Positions 37,236 through 46,760 of a stretch of 64,000 nt of DNA are shown piece after piece; the first letter of the stretch is position 1; each line of letters opens with the position of its first letter. This stretch comes from Bifidobacterium asteroides (GTDB taxonomy: Bacteria; Actinomycetota; Actinomycetes; Actinomycetales; Bifidobacteriaceae). The stretch lies in NCBI RefSeq assembly GCF_003202755.1, contig NZ_QGLK01000004.1, forward strand, positions 248,001-312,000. The letters are read 5' to 3'. The notes below the pieces were generated by a model. That model searched no databases. It saw nothing but the letters and a program-made list of their open reading frames with translations, and was not told where the DNA came from. The position numbers and the translations under genes were made by a program.

Positions 37236-39731
37236 TCAGTTGCCGAAGAAGGCGATGGAACCGGTCAGCGCAGCCACGGTAAGGGAAATCGCGGGCACAG
37301 CCAAGCATATGAGCAGGAAGCCCACATCACGAAGACTGACCTGGGAGACCCGGGCATGGGTGCGTGGTGTGCTGCCGCCGAAGCCCCTGGCCTCCATAGC
37401 CGTGGCCAAGGTCGTCGAACGCCTGATGGACAGGACCAACAGGGCGAAAGCCTGTGGCATAAAGGCCTTGAAACGGTTCTCATCGCCCAGTCCACGGCTG
37501 CGGCGCGAGGCGGTCAGGGCCGACCAATCATCCTTGAGAACAGTGAAGAGCCGCATACCGGCCAGCCCCCCGTAGACGAAGCGATCAGGCAGGTGGAGCA
37601 CCTGGCTGAAGGCGTCGGCCAGGTCGGTGGCGTCTATTCCCAGTACGGTGATGATGGCGGGGATTCCGATGGCCAGGATTCGCAAGGCAGTGGCCAGGGC
37701 CAGATCCAGCGAGCGCTGGGTGATGTGGATCATTCCCCACTGCCAGAAGGTGGCGCCGCCGCTCTTGCCATAGAGGATGATCGCCAGGGCCGAGCCTGGC
37801 GCCCCCAGGAAGATGGGCCAGGTGGATCTGACCACGCGCAGGGGCGTGAAGCCTGCCGCACCCAGCAGCAGGAACTCCAGGATCAGGGCCGTCGTGGCCG
37901 AGACCGAGTCCAGACTGATCAGCAGGGGCAGAGCCGCCAGAAAGGCCCCTATCAGGCGAAAGGCCGGATTGATGGAGGCTATGTATGGCGACCGGCTGGC
38001 CGGTTTGACCGGTTCATCCCGCTGATCCATGGGTGTGACGGTCAGCCTGGTGGCAACGGTCTCCTGACGAGTCTGCAGCCTTGACCCGGCTATAGGCCAG
38101 ACGGCTTTCTTGTTTCCCGGTGGCGTCATTTCCACCAGACGGGCATCCAGGGCCTGGACCAGCTCCCGGTCGTGGGTGACCAGGATGATGCAGGCTCCCT
38201 GGTCGCGCAGGTCTACAATCAGCTGGGCCATACTGACCCAGGTGTTCCTGTCCTGGCCGAAGGTGGGCTCGTCAAGAATCAGCATCTGGGGTGCTGCCGC
38301 CAGGGCCGAGGCCACCGTGAGACGCCGTTTCTCGCCGCCCGAGAGCGTGTAAGGGTTGGCGTGCGCGTACTGCCTCAGCCTGAAACTGTCCAACAGCTCA
38401 AGCGCACGGGCCTGGGCCTGGTCCTCGGTCATGCCGGTGCGGATGGGGGCCAGTTTGACCTCATCCAGGACCGTGCCCCTGGCGAACTGATGTTCAGGAT
38501 TCTGAAAAACATAGGCAATGCGCGCGGCCAGTTGGGATGAGGTCCACCGGATGGGCTCAGGCTCGGCAGGCGTCTGCCCTTGGGTTTCCCGAAGCAGGCG
38601 ATCCTGGGCAAGGACTGAACCGGCCACCGGCTCCAGCAGACCAGCCAAGGTCATGGCCAGAGTGGACTTGCCAGCCCCATTGGCCCCGACCAGGGCGGTG
38701 ACCTGACCGGCCCTGAATTCCAGATCGATATGCTCGGCCACTGCCTTGTCCTGACGACCCACCGCCAGATCCTGGGCAGCCAGCAGAACGGGATGTTCAT
38801 CCTGGCCGATGTCGGATTGCCGATGTCTGCTCCTGTCCTGACCAAGCGCAGGAAGCGAATCCTTGGCGCTCCTATAGGCTTCCGGAACCCAGATGCCCAG
38901 GGCGGCCAGATCCAGTCCAGGATCAGTGAAGACCTCCTGGGGGCTCCCGTCGGCCATGATCACAGTCTTGCGATAGGCCGCAGCACCCGATCCTTCAGTG
39001 CCGCCTTCAACCTCACCCAGCCCAAGCACGATGACCCGGTCGATCATGTCCATCCAAGGCCCTGCCCGGTGCTCGACCAGAATCATAGTGGAGCCTTGCC
39101 GATCCAGGACCTTTCTGACGGCATCGACAATCTGCTCGACGCCGACCGGGTCCAGATTGGCCGTGGGCTCGTCCAGCAGGAGCAGCCCAGGCTGCATGGC
39201 CAGGGCACCAGCCAAGGCGAGGCGCTGCATCTGTCCTCCACTGAGATGCATGGTGGGCCGGGTCAGCTGCAGGTCGGCCAAACCCACCTCGGCCATGGCC
39301 TGACGCACCCGTGGCCAGATCTCATCTCGTGGCAGCCCCATGTTCTCTGGTCCGAAGGCCACATTGTCTCCAAGGCGCTGAAAGATGGCCTGAGCATCCG
39401 GGTCCTGAAGGACCAGTCCCACACGCCCCCGGCTGGAGACGGCGGGATTGCCGTCGATCAGGACCTGGCCCTGGGTCACCCCGCCCTCGTCATCCTCGAC
39501 CTGGTCCTGGCCGCTCTGCGGTGCATGATCGCCCAGCAGACCGGCCACACCTTCAAGGATGGTCGACTTGCCAATGCCCGAGGCTCCCAGCAGAAGCACC
39601 CGCTGACCTGCAGGAATGCGTAGGGAAAGATCCCTGACGGCGAAGTGGTTCCGATAGGCATGCCGGTACCCCCAGCCGCGCAGTTCCAAGGCTGCGGGTC
39701 GATAGGAATTGTCCTGGATGCTCTGGTCCAC
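37236..39731 (-). CDS. ECF transporter: fused ATPase-ATPase-EcfT protein
   Basis: This 831-residue protein joins three modules of an energy-coupling-factor transporter. The first ABC domain has Walker A GASGIGKST and signature LSGGQMQRLALAGAL, with Walker B LLLDEPTANLD. The second (from about residue 315) has GANGAGKST, LSGGEKRRLTVASAL and LILDEPTFGQD. From about residue 580 a membrane EcfT part follows with several helices and the two coupling-helix motifs SRRSRG and EARGFGG. In Bacillus the same system is YkoD (fused ATPases) plus YkoC (T); here both are one chain. It starts 10 bases after ykoE, its substrate-binding partner. The substrate is probably thiamine or its HMP moiety. Confidence 0.9.
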   Translation of the reverse strand: MDQSIQDNSYRPAALELRGWGYRHAYRNHFAVRDLSLRIPAGQRVLLLGASGIGKSTILEGVAGLLGDHAPQSGQDQVEDDEGGVTQGQVLIDGNPAVSSRGRVGLVLQDPDAQAIFQRLGDNVAFGPENMGLPRDEIWPRVRQAMAEVGLADLQLTRPTMHLSGGQMQRLALAGALAMQPGLLLLDEPTANLDPVGVEQIVDAVRKVLDRQGSTMILVEHRAGPWMDMIDRVIVLGLGEVEGGTEGSGAAAYRKTVIMADGSPQEVFTDPGLDLAALGIWVPEAYRSAKDSLPALGQDRSRHRQSDIGQDEHPVLLAAQDLAVGRQDKAVAEHIDLEFRAGQVTALVGANGAGKSTLAMTLAGLLEPVAGSVLAQDRLLRETQGQTPAEPEPIRWTSSQLAARIAYVFQNPEHQFARGTVLDEVKLAPIRTGMTEDQAQARALELLDSFRLRQYAHANPYTLSGGEKRRLTVASALAAAPQMLILDEPTFGQDRNTWVSMAQLIVDLRDQGACIILVTHDRELVQALDARLVEMTPPGNKKAVWPIAGSRLQTRQETVATRLTVTPMDQRDEPVKPASRSPYIASINPAFRLIGAFLAALPLLISLDSVSATTALILEFLLLGAAGFTPLRVVRSTWPIFLGAPGSALAIILYGKSGGATFWQWGMIHITQRSLDLALATALRILAIGIPAIITVLGIDATDLADAFSQVLHLPDRFVYGGLAGMRLFTVLKDDWSALTASRRSRGLGDENRFKAFMPQAFALLVLSIRRSTTLATAMEARGFGGSTPRTHARVSQVSLRDVGFLLICLAVPAISLTVAALTGSIAFFGN

Positions 39732-39741
39732 TCCCGAGCCT

Positions 39742-40416
39742 CTACTTCCCGGCCATGCGAATATCGCGGCCGGAGGCGAAGCGGTCCAGGGCCCCGGTCG
39801 CGGCGATGGCCTTGTAGAGGTACCAGACCAGCACTCCGGCGATCAGCGCGCCTGAAATCAGGGTGGCTATCAGATAGATCACCCCGTAGGGGCCGGTCAG
39901 GTTGATGGCCTGCAGGTGCGTGCAGAAGGAGTATAGCCAGCAGCCGAAACCAGCTGCCGCACCGGACAGCGCCACCGTGGGCATGTTCCAACGCCGATAA
40001 CGCAGCAGTATGAAGACCAGCTCGGCCATGAAGCCCTGAAGCAGACCGATCAGTATGGTCTCCACAGGCACCCATTGGCTGCCCAGCAGCGACTCCAGGA
40101 TGGCTGCCACCAGCTCGGCGTAGACGGCAGCCCCCGGCTTGCGTACGATGACCAAAGCCAGGGGCCCGGCAAATAGGTAGAGGCCGTTGAGGATACCTCC
40201 CAGACCGGGCACAACCCCATCCAGGAAGGACCAGGGAATGGTGGTCACCATGGCGACCACCCAGTAGATGACGGCGGAGGCCACCCCGATGACCGAGGCG
40301 ACGGCGATATCCACCACCCTCCACCGTTTGGAGGGGATCCTGACCTGGGAGGGGGTCCGCTCAGACTCCGGCTCCGATCCGGAAACAGTATTGTTCATGA
40401 AATGACCATCGGTCAT
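39742..40416 (-). CDS. ykoE: ECF substrate-binding component for HMP/thiamine (YkoE)
   Basis: This 224-residue membrane protein has about six hydrophobic helices (DIAVASVIGVASAVIYWVVA, LNGLYLFAGPLALVIVRKPG, AELVAAILESLLGSQW). These match the YkoE family, which gives specificity for hydroxymethylpyrimidine or thiamine to ECF transporters. AGGAAAGG upstream supports ATG 40416; the longer frame runs into the leader. A TPP riboswitch lies just upstream, strongly supporting a thiamine-related substrate. Confidence 0.9.
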   Translation of the reverse strand: MTDGHFMNNTVSGSEPESERTPSQVRIPSKRWRVVDIAVASVIGVASAVIYWVVAMVTTIPWSFLDGVVPGLGGILNGLYLFAGPLALVIVRKPGAAVYAELVAAILESLLGSQWVPVETILIGLLQGFMAELVFILLRYRRWNMPTVALSGAAAGFGCWLYSFCTHLQAINLTGPYGVIYLIATLISGALIAGVLVWYLYKAIAATGALDRFASGRDIRMAGK

Positions 40417-40436
40417 GATCTTGTGCCTTTCCTCGG

Positions 40437-40455
40437 GGCGCTCCCTATGAGCGCC
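40437..40455 (-). promoter_or_regulatory. Possible riboswitch expression-platform hairpin
   Basis: GGCGCTC and GAGCGCC pair around five bases on the - strand, just upstream of the ykoE ribosome site (AGGAAAGG). It could switch access to that site when TPP binds. Confidence 0.45.
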
Positions 40456-40481
40456 ATCCCGTTCAGGCACGGGTCCAGTGA

Positions 40482-40574
40482 CATCCGTGCGCCGGCATTA
40501 CCCGGTAAACGTTCGTCCGGTTGAGGCTGAGCCTCCTCTCAGCCGCACGCCCTCAGGCATACGGCCCCCGTGTC
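40482..40574 (-). ncRNA. TPP riboswitch (THI element)
   Basis: On the - strand the conserved blocks appear in order: CTGAGAGGAG (P2/J2-3 region, about 40530-40540), then the ACCGGACGAACG segment, then ACCGGGTAATGCCGGCGCA (about 40486-40505) and a closing CGGAT. These are hallmarks of the thiamine-pyrophosphate riboswitch. It controls ykoE and the fused ECF gene. Only 35 bases separate it from the end of the M20 peptidase gene. TTGGCC and TATAGG 17 bases apart before it are a possible promoter. Confidence 0.9.
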
Positions 40575-40608
40575 ACCTATAACCCTAGAACACACCGTGG
40601 CCAAAAAG

Positions 40609-41985
40609 TCAGTTCTGACCCGCGCCCAGGGAATCCAGCAGGAGGGCCTCGGTGATGATGTTGTCGACCAGCCCCTGCAGGGAGATGGACTCGTTCGGAC
40701 TGTGGGCGTTGGACTGGGGATCCTCGGGGCCGGTCACCAGAACCTGAGCCTCAGGGAAGAGCCGCTTGAGTTCGGGAATGAAGGGGATAGATCCGCCCTC
40801 GCCCTTGTTGACCGGGTCGCGTCCGAAGGCCTGCCGCATGGCCTCCTCGGCCTGCCGGACCACCGGGCTGTCGGCATCCATGGCCCATCCCATGCCCATG
40901 TCGCCGGGCGTGACCTCCACCCTGGCCCCTTGAGGAGCATGGGCGATCAGGAAATCGGCCAGTGCCTGCGCGGCCTGCTCAGGACGCTGGGTGGGCGCGG
41001 TGCGCAGGGAAATGCGGAAGCGGGTCTTGTCGGCCAGCACGTTGAAGGAGCCCTCCACCGGGTGGGCATCGAAGCCAATCACCGCCGCTGCCGGCTTGGT
41101 CCAGAGACGGGATGCCAGGGAGTCGGTTCCGGCCAGCCGGTAGGAGTACACCACACCGGCATCTGAACGCAGCTGGGCCTGGTCCAGGTCACGCTGCAGG
41201 CCGCCGATAGGCTGGTCGCTCTCCAGGCCGGGCACCGCAAGCTGACCCTGGTCGTCATACATGGAGGCAATCAGCATGGCAGCCAAAGTGTTGGCATCCA
41301 AAATAGGCCCGCCGAACTGGCCGGAGTGGACCGGATGCTCCAGGGCTGTGACCGTGACATCCAGGTCCGCATTCCCTCGCAGAGAGGTGGTCAGGCTTGG
41401 GGTGTCCGCCGACCAGTTGCCCGAGTCAGCCACGATGATCAGATCCGAGGCGAAGTCGTCCCGATGAGCCTGAAGGAAGGGGATGAAGCTTTGCGAGCCC
41501 ATCTCCTCCTCCCCCTCAATAAAGACCTTGACGTTGACGCGCAGGTCCTTGCCCAAGGCATGCAAGGCACCCGAGTGGATGGCAATACCGCCTCCGTCGT
41601 CGGCCGACCCACGTCCGTAGAGCCGTCCCTCCTTCTCCACACCGGTAAAGGGATCAGTGGACCACTGGGAGGGATCGGGCACCGGCTGCACATCGTGATG
41701 AGCATAGAGCAGAACAGTCGGAGCATTGGGATCCACTTGACGGGATCCGATGACCTCGAAGGCACCAGGGGTCCCGTCAGGATTGGTGGCCTGGACCACA
41801 TGGGCGTCCACACCCACCTGCCGCAGCTGTCCGGCCACATAGTCGGCTGAGCGCCGCATGTGATCCCCGGTGATTCCCTTGGCTGAGACCGAGGCCAGGG
41901 CGATCTTGTCCTTGAGCAGATCGACGACCCGGCTCTCATCGTCCTGAACACGTGTGCGGATCGTTTCCAGGCCCAGCTTTGCCAT
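40609..41985 (-). CDS. M20-family dipeptidase
   Basis: This 458-residue zinc metallopeptidase has metal-site motifs VLLYAHHDVQPVPD, YGRGSADDGGGIAIH (bridging Asp) and FIEGEEEMGSQSF (catalytic and metal Glu). A dimerisation domain insertion follows from about residue 200. AGGAGGT four bases before ATG 41985 fixes the start. It resembles the PepV/CNDP group cleaving dipeptides in the cytosol. It is divergent from the DUF3043 gene. Confidence 0.92.
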   Translation of the reverse strand: MAKLGLETIRTRVQDDESRVVDLLKDKIALASVSAKGITGDHMRRSADYVAGQLRQVGVDAHVVQATNPDGTPGAFEVIGSRQVDPNAPTVLLYAHHDVQPVPDPSQWSTDPFTGVEKEGRLYGRGSADDGGGIAIHSGALHALGKDLRVNVKVFIEGEEEMGSQSFIPFLQAHRDDFASDLIIVADSGNWSADTPSLTTSLRGNADLDVTVTALEHPVHSGQFGGPILDANTLAAMLIASMYDDQGQLAVPGLESDQPIGGLQRDLDQAQLRSDAGVVYSYRLAGTDSLASRLWTKPAAAVIGFDAHPVEGSFNVLADKTRFRISLRTAPTQRPEQAAQALADFLIAHAPQGARVEVTPGDMGMGWAMDADSPVVRQAEEAMRQAFGRDPVNKGEGGSIPFIPELKRLFPEAQVLVTGPEDPQSNAHSPNESISLQGLVDNIITEALLLDSLGAGQN

Positions 41986-42051
41986 CGCTACCTCCTGTGA
42001 TTGCTTGTGAATCAATGCTTGCGAGTCTAGGCGTCACCGTAACCTGTTCGC

Positions 42052-42678
42052 ATGACATGGAACCCCTTCTCACGCAAGGATCGACGGGACAAAGATGCGG
42101 AGGCGGACCAGACGGCCTCCGCTGAAGAGGTACGAGGCAAGGGACGCCCCACACCCAAGCGCAAGCAGGCCGAGGCCCGGAACCTGCGTCCGCTGGTCCC
42201 CAAGGACCGCAAGGCCTCGCGCAAGGCCGCCAAGGCCCGGATCCGAGCCCGTGAGGATGCCCAGTACGAGGCCATGAGGACCGGCGACATCGACCACATG
42301 CCCAAGTCGGAGCGCCTGCCTTGGAGGATCTACATCCGCGACTATGTGGATGCTCGCTTCAACCTGCTGGAATGGATCTTCCCGGCCATCATCCTCATGT
42401 TCGTGGCCACCCTGATGGGCATGTTCGTGGGTCCGCAGCATTACGCCACCTTCACCATGGTGGTGACCATCCTTCTCTATGGCTACCTGATCGTGGCCCT
42501 GGTCGACACCTGGCTGATGTGGCGCAAACTCAAGCGCCTGCTGATCGACAAGTTCGGCGAGCGCTCGGTGGCCAAGGGTTCCCGCTCGGCCTCCTATGCC
42601 TGGCAACGGGCCATGATGGTCCGGCGCTGGCGGGTCCCCAAGCCCAGCCAAAGCAAGCGTGGGCACTGGCCCAAGTGA
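42052..42678 (+). CDS. DUF3043 membrane protein
   Basis: This 208-residue protein has a highly charged Lys/Arg-rich N-terminal region (residues 1 to about 100) ending in LPWRIYIRDYVDARFNLLEW. Two hydrophobic helices follow (PAIILMFVATLMGMFVG and TMVVTILLYGYLIVALVDTW) and then a basic tail. This is the DUF3043 pattern of actinobacteria. No clear ribosome site precedes the ATG. The function is unknown. Confidence 0.85.
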   Translation: MTWNPFSRKDRRDKDAEADQTASAEEVRGKGRPTPKRKQAEARNLRPLVPKDRKASRKAAKARIRAREDAQYEAMRTGDIDHMPKSERLPWRIYIRDYVDARFNLLEWIFPAIILMFVATLMGMFVGPQHYATFTMVVTILLYGYLIVALVDTWLMWRKLKRLLIDKFGERSVAKGSRSASYAWQRAMMVRRWRVPKPSQSKRGHWPK

Positions 42679-42720
42679 CAGCCGGTTGTCCTGACTTACC
42701 GACCCATCGATTAGCCGCGC

Positions 42721-42748
42721 CGCCCGGTTCCACTTGAGGTTCCGGGCG
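42721..42748 (+). terminator. Terminator after the DUF3043 gene
   Basis: CGCCCGG (42721-42727) pairs with CCGGGCG (42742-42748), extended by a few more pairs inside, and is followed by TTCTTCG. It is a modest rho-independent terminator. Confidence 0.55.
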
Positions 42749-42819
42749 TTCTTCGTATTCACTCCACATTCTGCTGATGGTCTTCATTCTCCCAGCCTCT
42801 ACGGCTAGCATTGATTGTT

Positions 42820-44307
42820 ATGCAGCAATCGATCAACCAACCCGGTACGCAGTCCCTGGACCCCTGGGATGCCAACAGCCGCCAGTACGACACCGTCATC
42901 ATCGGATCCGGCCCAGGCGGCTATGCCACGGCCCTTCGCACGGCAGAACTGGGCGGAAGGGTGGCCCTGGTCGAGCAGGACCCTGTTGTTGGCGGTGTCT
43001 GTCTGAACCGGGGATGCATCCCCACCAAGGCCCTGCTGACCGCCACCCAGGTTCTCGAACAGGCCGACCTCGGGGCCGCCATGGGCATCAACATCAAGTC
43101 GGCCGATATCGACTACCGGAAGCTCCAGGATTATCAGGACCGGATGGTTGATGCCATGACCGGAGGCCTGTCGAGCCTGCTGAAGCAGCGTGGCATCACC
43201 GTGGTGCACGGCCATGGCACCATCGTCGGCGACGGCCTGGTGGAGGTGACCGATGCTGACGGCAATCAAACCCGCCTGACCACCTGCGACACCATCCTGG
43301 CCACCGGGTCTCATGCCAGGGCCCTGGAGGAACTCCCCTTCGATGATCTTGTCATCGACACCGACCGGGCCCTGACCCTCAAGCCCTTCCCCCGCCGGGC
43401 ACTGATCATCGGCTCAGGTGCGGTGGCCCTGGAATTCGCCACCATTTGGAATCAAGCCGGCTGCCAAGTGACCCTGATGGTCAGGCGGGACCGGGTCCTC
43501 TCCCACTGGGGGCGGCGGACCGGTCAGATCCTGACCCGGGAGCTGGAGCGTCAGGGAATTCGGATCATCACCCATGCCCGTTGTTCGGGCGGGCACCGTC
43601 TACCCGCTGATGGAGGCATCCAGGTCGACTACCAGCCAACGGACGACAAGGGCCAGGCGGGAACGATCGAGACTGATCTGGTCCTGGTAGCCATCGGCAG
43701 GGACCCCAACACCGATCCCAGGCACATGAAGGAGCTGGGCATCGACCTGGACGAACATGGCCAGGTCCTGACCGACTCCCAGGGACGCACCAGCCGCGAC
43801 CGGGTCTGGGCCCTGGGCGACATCACCCCGGGTCACCACCTGGCCCACAGGGCCTTCCAGCAGGGCATCACCCTGGCCGATGCCGCCTCCGGTCTGGACC
43901 CCGAGCCGGTCAACGAGGCCACCATCCCCCGCGTGGTCTTCTCCTCCCCCCAGGCCGCAGCTGTGGGCTTCAGCCGTCAGGAGGCCGAGGACGATCCATC
44001 ACTGAATCAGGTCAAGGAGACCATCTACCCCATGATGTCCAACTCGCGCATGCGCATGAGCGGCATGCAGGGCACCCTCAGTCTGATCACCGCCTGCCAA
44101 GCCACCGACATGGAGAAGCAGATAGTGGTCGGTCTGGAGATGGTATCCCCCCAGGCTTCGGAAAACATCGCCGAGGCCCAGCAGCTGGTGGGCAACCAGA
44201 TCCCCCTGCACCGGGCGGCCGGGCTCATCCACCCCCATCCCACCTTCTCGGAAGCCATTGGAGAGGCCCTGCTCAAGGCTGACGGCAGACCCCTGAACAT
44301 GCGGTAG
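42820..44307 (+). CDS. lpd: Dihydrolipoamide dehydrogenase (pyridine nucleotide-disulfide oxidoreductase)
   Basis: This 495-residue flavoprotein has FAD motif VIIGSGPGGY, redox disulfide C61 and C66 in GGVCLNRGCIPTKALL, NAD motif LIIGSGAVALEFA, and second FAD motif VWALGDITPGHHLAHRA. It ends with the catalytic His-Glu in IHPHPTFSEAIGEAL. It would reoxidise dihydrolipoyl groups of E2 or H proteins, but no E1, E2 or lipoate gene is in the window. TAGCAT at 42806-42811 is a -10-like box only eight bases before ATG 42820 and no ribosome site is present, so the mRNA is probably leaderless. Confidence 0.9.
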   Translation: MQQSINQPGTQSLDPWDANSRQYDTVIIGSGPGGYATALRTAELGGRVALVEQDPVVGGVCLNRGCIPTKALLTATQVLEQADLGAAMGINIKSADIDYRKLQDYQDRMVDAMTGGLSSLLKQRGITVVHGHGTIVGDGLVEVTDADGNQTRLTTCDTILATGSHARALEELPFDDLVIDTDRALTLKPFPRRALIIGSGAVALEFATIWNQAGCQVTLMVRRDRVLSHWGRRTGQILTRELERQGIRIITHARCSGGHRLPADGGIQVDYQPTDDKGQAGTIETDLVLVAIGRDPNTDPRHMKELGIDLDEHGQVLTDSQGRTSRDRVWALGDITPGHHLAHRAFQQGITLADAASGLDPEPVNEATIPRVVFSSPQAAAVGFSRQEAEDDPSLNQVKETIYPMMSNSRMRMSGMQGTLSLITACQATDMEKQIVVGLEMVSPQASENIAEAQQLVGNQIPLHRAAGLIHPHPTFSEAIGEALLKADGRPLNMR

Positions 44308-44355
44308 GCATGCGGTAGACTGGTCAACCAGTGAACGTTTCCGAGTGAGGATGGC

Positions 44356-45090
44356 ATGGCTACAGAGGACACCAAGGGCAAAAAAGCAAAAAAGAAGACC
44401 AGTACGATCAGCCAGATCGTCAAGATCTACCAATTCACTTATGAAGAGGACAAGGCCCTTCCCTGGCTGCTGGCCGCAGCCATTCTGGTGCCCACACTGA
44501 TAGCAGTGGTGATCTGCCTGCTGGCCCACTTCAGCTGGCTGTCCTGGATACTGACCGTGCTTCTGGGCATCATGGTCGGCCTGCTTCTGGCCACCATGAC
44601 CCTGACCAGGCGATCAGACCGTGTCGGTTACGCCAAGATGGAGGGTCGTCCAGGCGCTGCCGCCGCCGTCCTGAGCAGCATCTCCAAGGCAGGTTTCTCC
44701 TTCCCCCAGGAACCCGTCTGGATTGACGCCAAGACCAAGGATGCCATCTGGAGGGGCACCGGTCGCACCGGGGTCTATCTGATAGCCGAGGGCGACTACA
44801 ACCGCGTCAATAAGGCCATGAACCGCGAGGAGGAGAAGATCCGCCGCATCACCCGCGGGTCGGCCATCCCCATCTACCGGATCAGCGTGGGCCACGGTCC
44901 AGACCAGGTCCCGCTCAACAAGCTCCAGCGCACTGTGATCAAGAAGAAGGTCAAGCTGACCGCCACCGAACTGGAGACGCTGAACGACCGGCTGGTCACC
45001 CTGCAAAAGCGGCAGAGCGCCCTGGGGATGCCCAAGGGCATTGATCCGACCAAGATACACGTCAGCCGCAAAGCCATGCGCGGGCGCTGA
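44356..45090 (+). CDS. DUF4191 membrane protein
   Basis: This 244-residue protein has a Lys-rich start and two transmembrane helices (LPWLLAAAILVPTLIAVVIC and WILTVLLGIMVGLLLATMTL). A soluble domain of about 150 residues follows, with GRPGAAAAVLSSISKAGFSF and IWRGTGRTGVYLIAEGDY. This is the DUF4191 family, found just upstream of glnA in many actinobacteria, as here. GAGGA before ATG 44356. The function is unknown; the domain resembles restriction-endonuclease-like folds only in general layout. Confidence 0.85.
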   Translation: MATEDTKGKKAKKKTSTISQIVKIYQFTYEEDKALPWLLAAAILVPTLIAVVICLLAHFSWLSWILTVLLGIMVGLLLATMTLTRRSDRVGYAKMEGRPGAAAAVLSSISKAGFSFPQEPVWIDAKTKDAIWRGTGRTGVYLIAEGDYNRVNKAMNREEEKIRRITRGSAIPIYRISVGHGPDQVPLNKLQRTVIKKKVKLTATELETLNDRLVTLQKRQSALGMPKGIDPTKIHVSRKAMRGR

Positions 45091-45098
45091 TGTTTCCC

Positions 45099-45137
45099 AA
45101 GGTCCCGACATCTCCCTCAGGGAGGTGCCGGGACCTT
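45099..45137 (+). terminator. Terminator after the DUF4191 gene
   Basis: AAGGTCCCG (45099-45107) pairs with CGGGACCTT (45129-45137), and the inside holds a further CTCCCTCAGGGAG hairpin. There is no clear T run. Confidence 0.6.
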
Positions 45138-45234
45138 CGCATGAAACACCCCCGTAACCTCAGTGGCGCATTGCCGAAAAAACCGGTCCCCTAGACTGGG
45201 TGACCGTTACGGTTTCCACGAAAGGAGCAGTTCA

Positions 45235-46671
45235 GTGAGCGAACTTAAGTCAAAGGCCGATTGCGAAGCTCTGATAAACCAGGAGGGCGTGGAATATGTC
45301 TCAGTCAGGTTCACGGACCTGATCGGGGTCCAGCAGCACTTCACCGTCCCCGCCAGCGAATTCCTCAAGGACGCCTTCACGGACGGCATGGCCTTCGACG
45401 GCTCCTCCGTCCAAGGCTTCCAAGCCATCAACGAGTCCGACATGAAGCTGATTCCGGATCCTGAAACAGCTTATCTGGATCCCTTCCGCCGCCACCGCAC
45501 CTTGAATGTGGCCTTCTCCATCGTGGACCCGGTGACCGACGAACCTTACTCGCGCGACCCCCGGCAGATCGCCTCCAAGGCCGAGGCCTACCTGCGGTCC
45601 ACCGGCATCGCCGACACGGCCTCCTTCGCTCCCGAGGCCGAGTTCTTCATCTTCGACAAGGTTCGCTTCGAGAACAGCATGCAACGCTCCTTCTATGAGG
45701 TCGACTCCATCGAAGCCCCCTGGAACTCGGGCGTGGATGTCGAAGAGGACGGCTCCGACAACATCGGTTTCAAGAACCGGGTCAAGAGGGGCTACTTCCC
45801 TGTACCGCCCATCGACCACTATCAGGATCTGCGCGACGACATGGTGGCCAACCTGCAAAAAGTGGGCCTGATTCTGGAGCGCTCCCATCACGAGGTGGGC
45901 GGCGCTGGCCAGCAGGAGATCAACTATCGCTTCAACACCCTGCTGCACGCTGGCGACGACCTGATGAAGTACAAGTACGTGGTCCACGAGACCGCCGCTC
46001 TGGCTGGCAAGGCCGCTACTTTCATGCCTAAGCCCATCGCCGGGGATAACGGGACAGGCATGCACTGCCACCAGTCCCTCTGGAAGGATGGCAAGCCCCT
46101 CTTCTATGACGAGAATGGCTACGGCGGACTCTCCGACATCGCCCGCTGGTATGTGGGCGGCCTAATTGAGCATGCCTCGTCCGTCCTGGCCTTCACCAAC
46201 CCCTCCACCAACTCCTACAAGCGGCTGGTGCCCGGCTATGAGGCCCCGGTCAACCTGGTCTACTCGGCCCGGAACCGTTCGGCAGCCATCCGCATCCCCC
46301 TGGCCGGCACCTCGCCTGCTGCCAAGAGGATCGAGTTCCGCGCGCCCGACCCCTCCTGCAACCCATTCCTGGCCTTCTCGGCTCAGCTTATGGCAGGACT
46401 GGACGGCATCCTCAACCACACCGAGCCCCCGGCCCCCATTGACAAGGACCTCTATGAGCTGCCTCCGGAGGAGCACGCCCAGATCAAGCAGGTGCCGGGC
46501 TCCCTGGAGGAGGCCCTGAACGCTCTGGAGGAGGACCACGACTTCCTGAGCGAAGGCGACGTCTTCACCGACGATCTAATCCAGACCTGGCTGGACTTGA
46601 AGCGCGGTGAACTGGACCAAACCCGTCTGGCTCCCACCCCTCTGGAGTATGAGCTCTACTTCCACATCTGA
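45235..46671 (+). CDS. glnA: Glutamine synthetase, type I
   Basis: This 478-residue GSI makes glutamine from glutamate, ammonia and ATP. Signatures are [25 protein letters not shown] (substrate loop), [46 protein letters not shown] (ATP site) and the adenylylation-site Tyr in [16 protein letters not shown] six bases before GTG 45235 decides the start, 24 codons inside the longest frame. Adenylylation by GlnE is likely. TAGACT at 45192 is a possible -10. It ends in a strong terminator. Confidence 0.96.
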   Translation: MSELKSKADCEALINQEGVEYVSVRFTDLIGVQQHFTVPASEFLKDAFTDGMAFDGSSVQGFQAINESDMKLIPDPETAYLDPFRRHRTLNVAFSIVDPVTDEPYSRDPRQIASKAEAYLRSTGIADTASFAPEAEFFIFDKVRFENSMQRSFYEVDSIEAPWNSGVDVEEDGSDNIGFKNRVKRGYFPVPPIDHYQDLRDDMVANLQKVGLILERSHHEVGGAGQQEINYRFNTLLHAGDDLMKYKYVVHETAALAGKAATFMPKPIAGDNGTGMHCHQSLWKDGKPLFYDENGYGGLSDIARWYVGGLIEHASSVLAFTNPSTNSYKRLVPGYEAPVNLVYSARNRSAAIRIPLAGTSPAAKRIEFRAPDPSCNPFLAFSAQLMAGLDGILNHTEPPAPIDKDLYELPPEEHAQIKQVPGSLEEALNALEEDHDFLSEGDVFTDDLIQTWLDLKRGELDQTRLAPTPLEYELYFHI

Positions 46672-46687
46672 GCCATGGTTAATAAAA

Positions 46688-46721
46688 GTTGGGGCTCCAT
46701 CCTTTACGATGGAGCCCCAAC
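46688..46721. terminator. Terminator after glnA
   Basis: A perfect 14-bp stem (GTTGGGGCTCCATC at 46688-46701 with 46708-46721) encloses a six-base loop. It lies between glnA (+) and the small membrane gene (-) and can serve both. Confidence 0.85.
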
Positions 46722-46760
46722 TGTATCCGATTACAGTTACATCAATCCAGTTTGAAAGCC

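Noticed and set aside
45301-46071. A 256-codon - strand frame opposite glnA
   Set aside because: It is a shadow of the highly conserved glnA.
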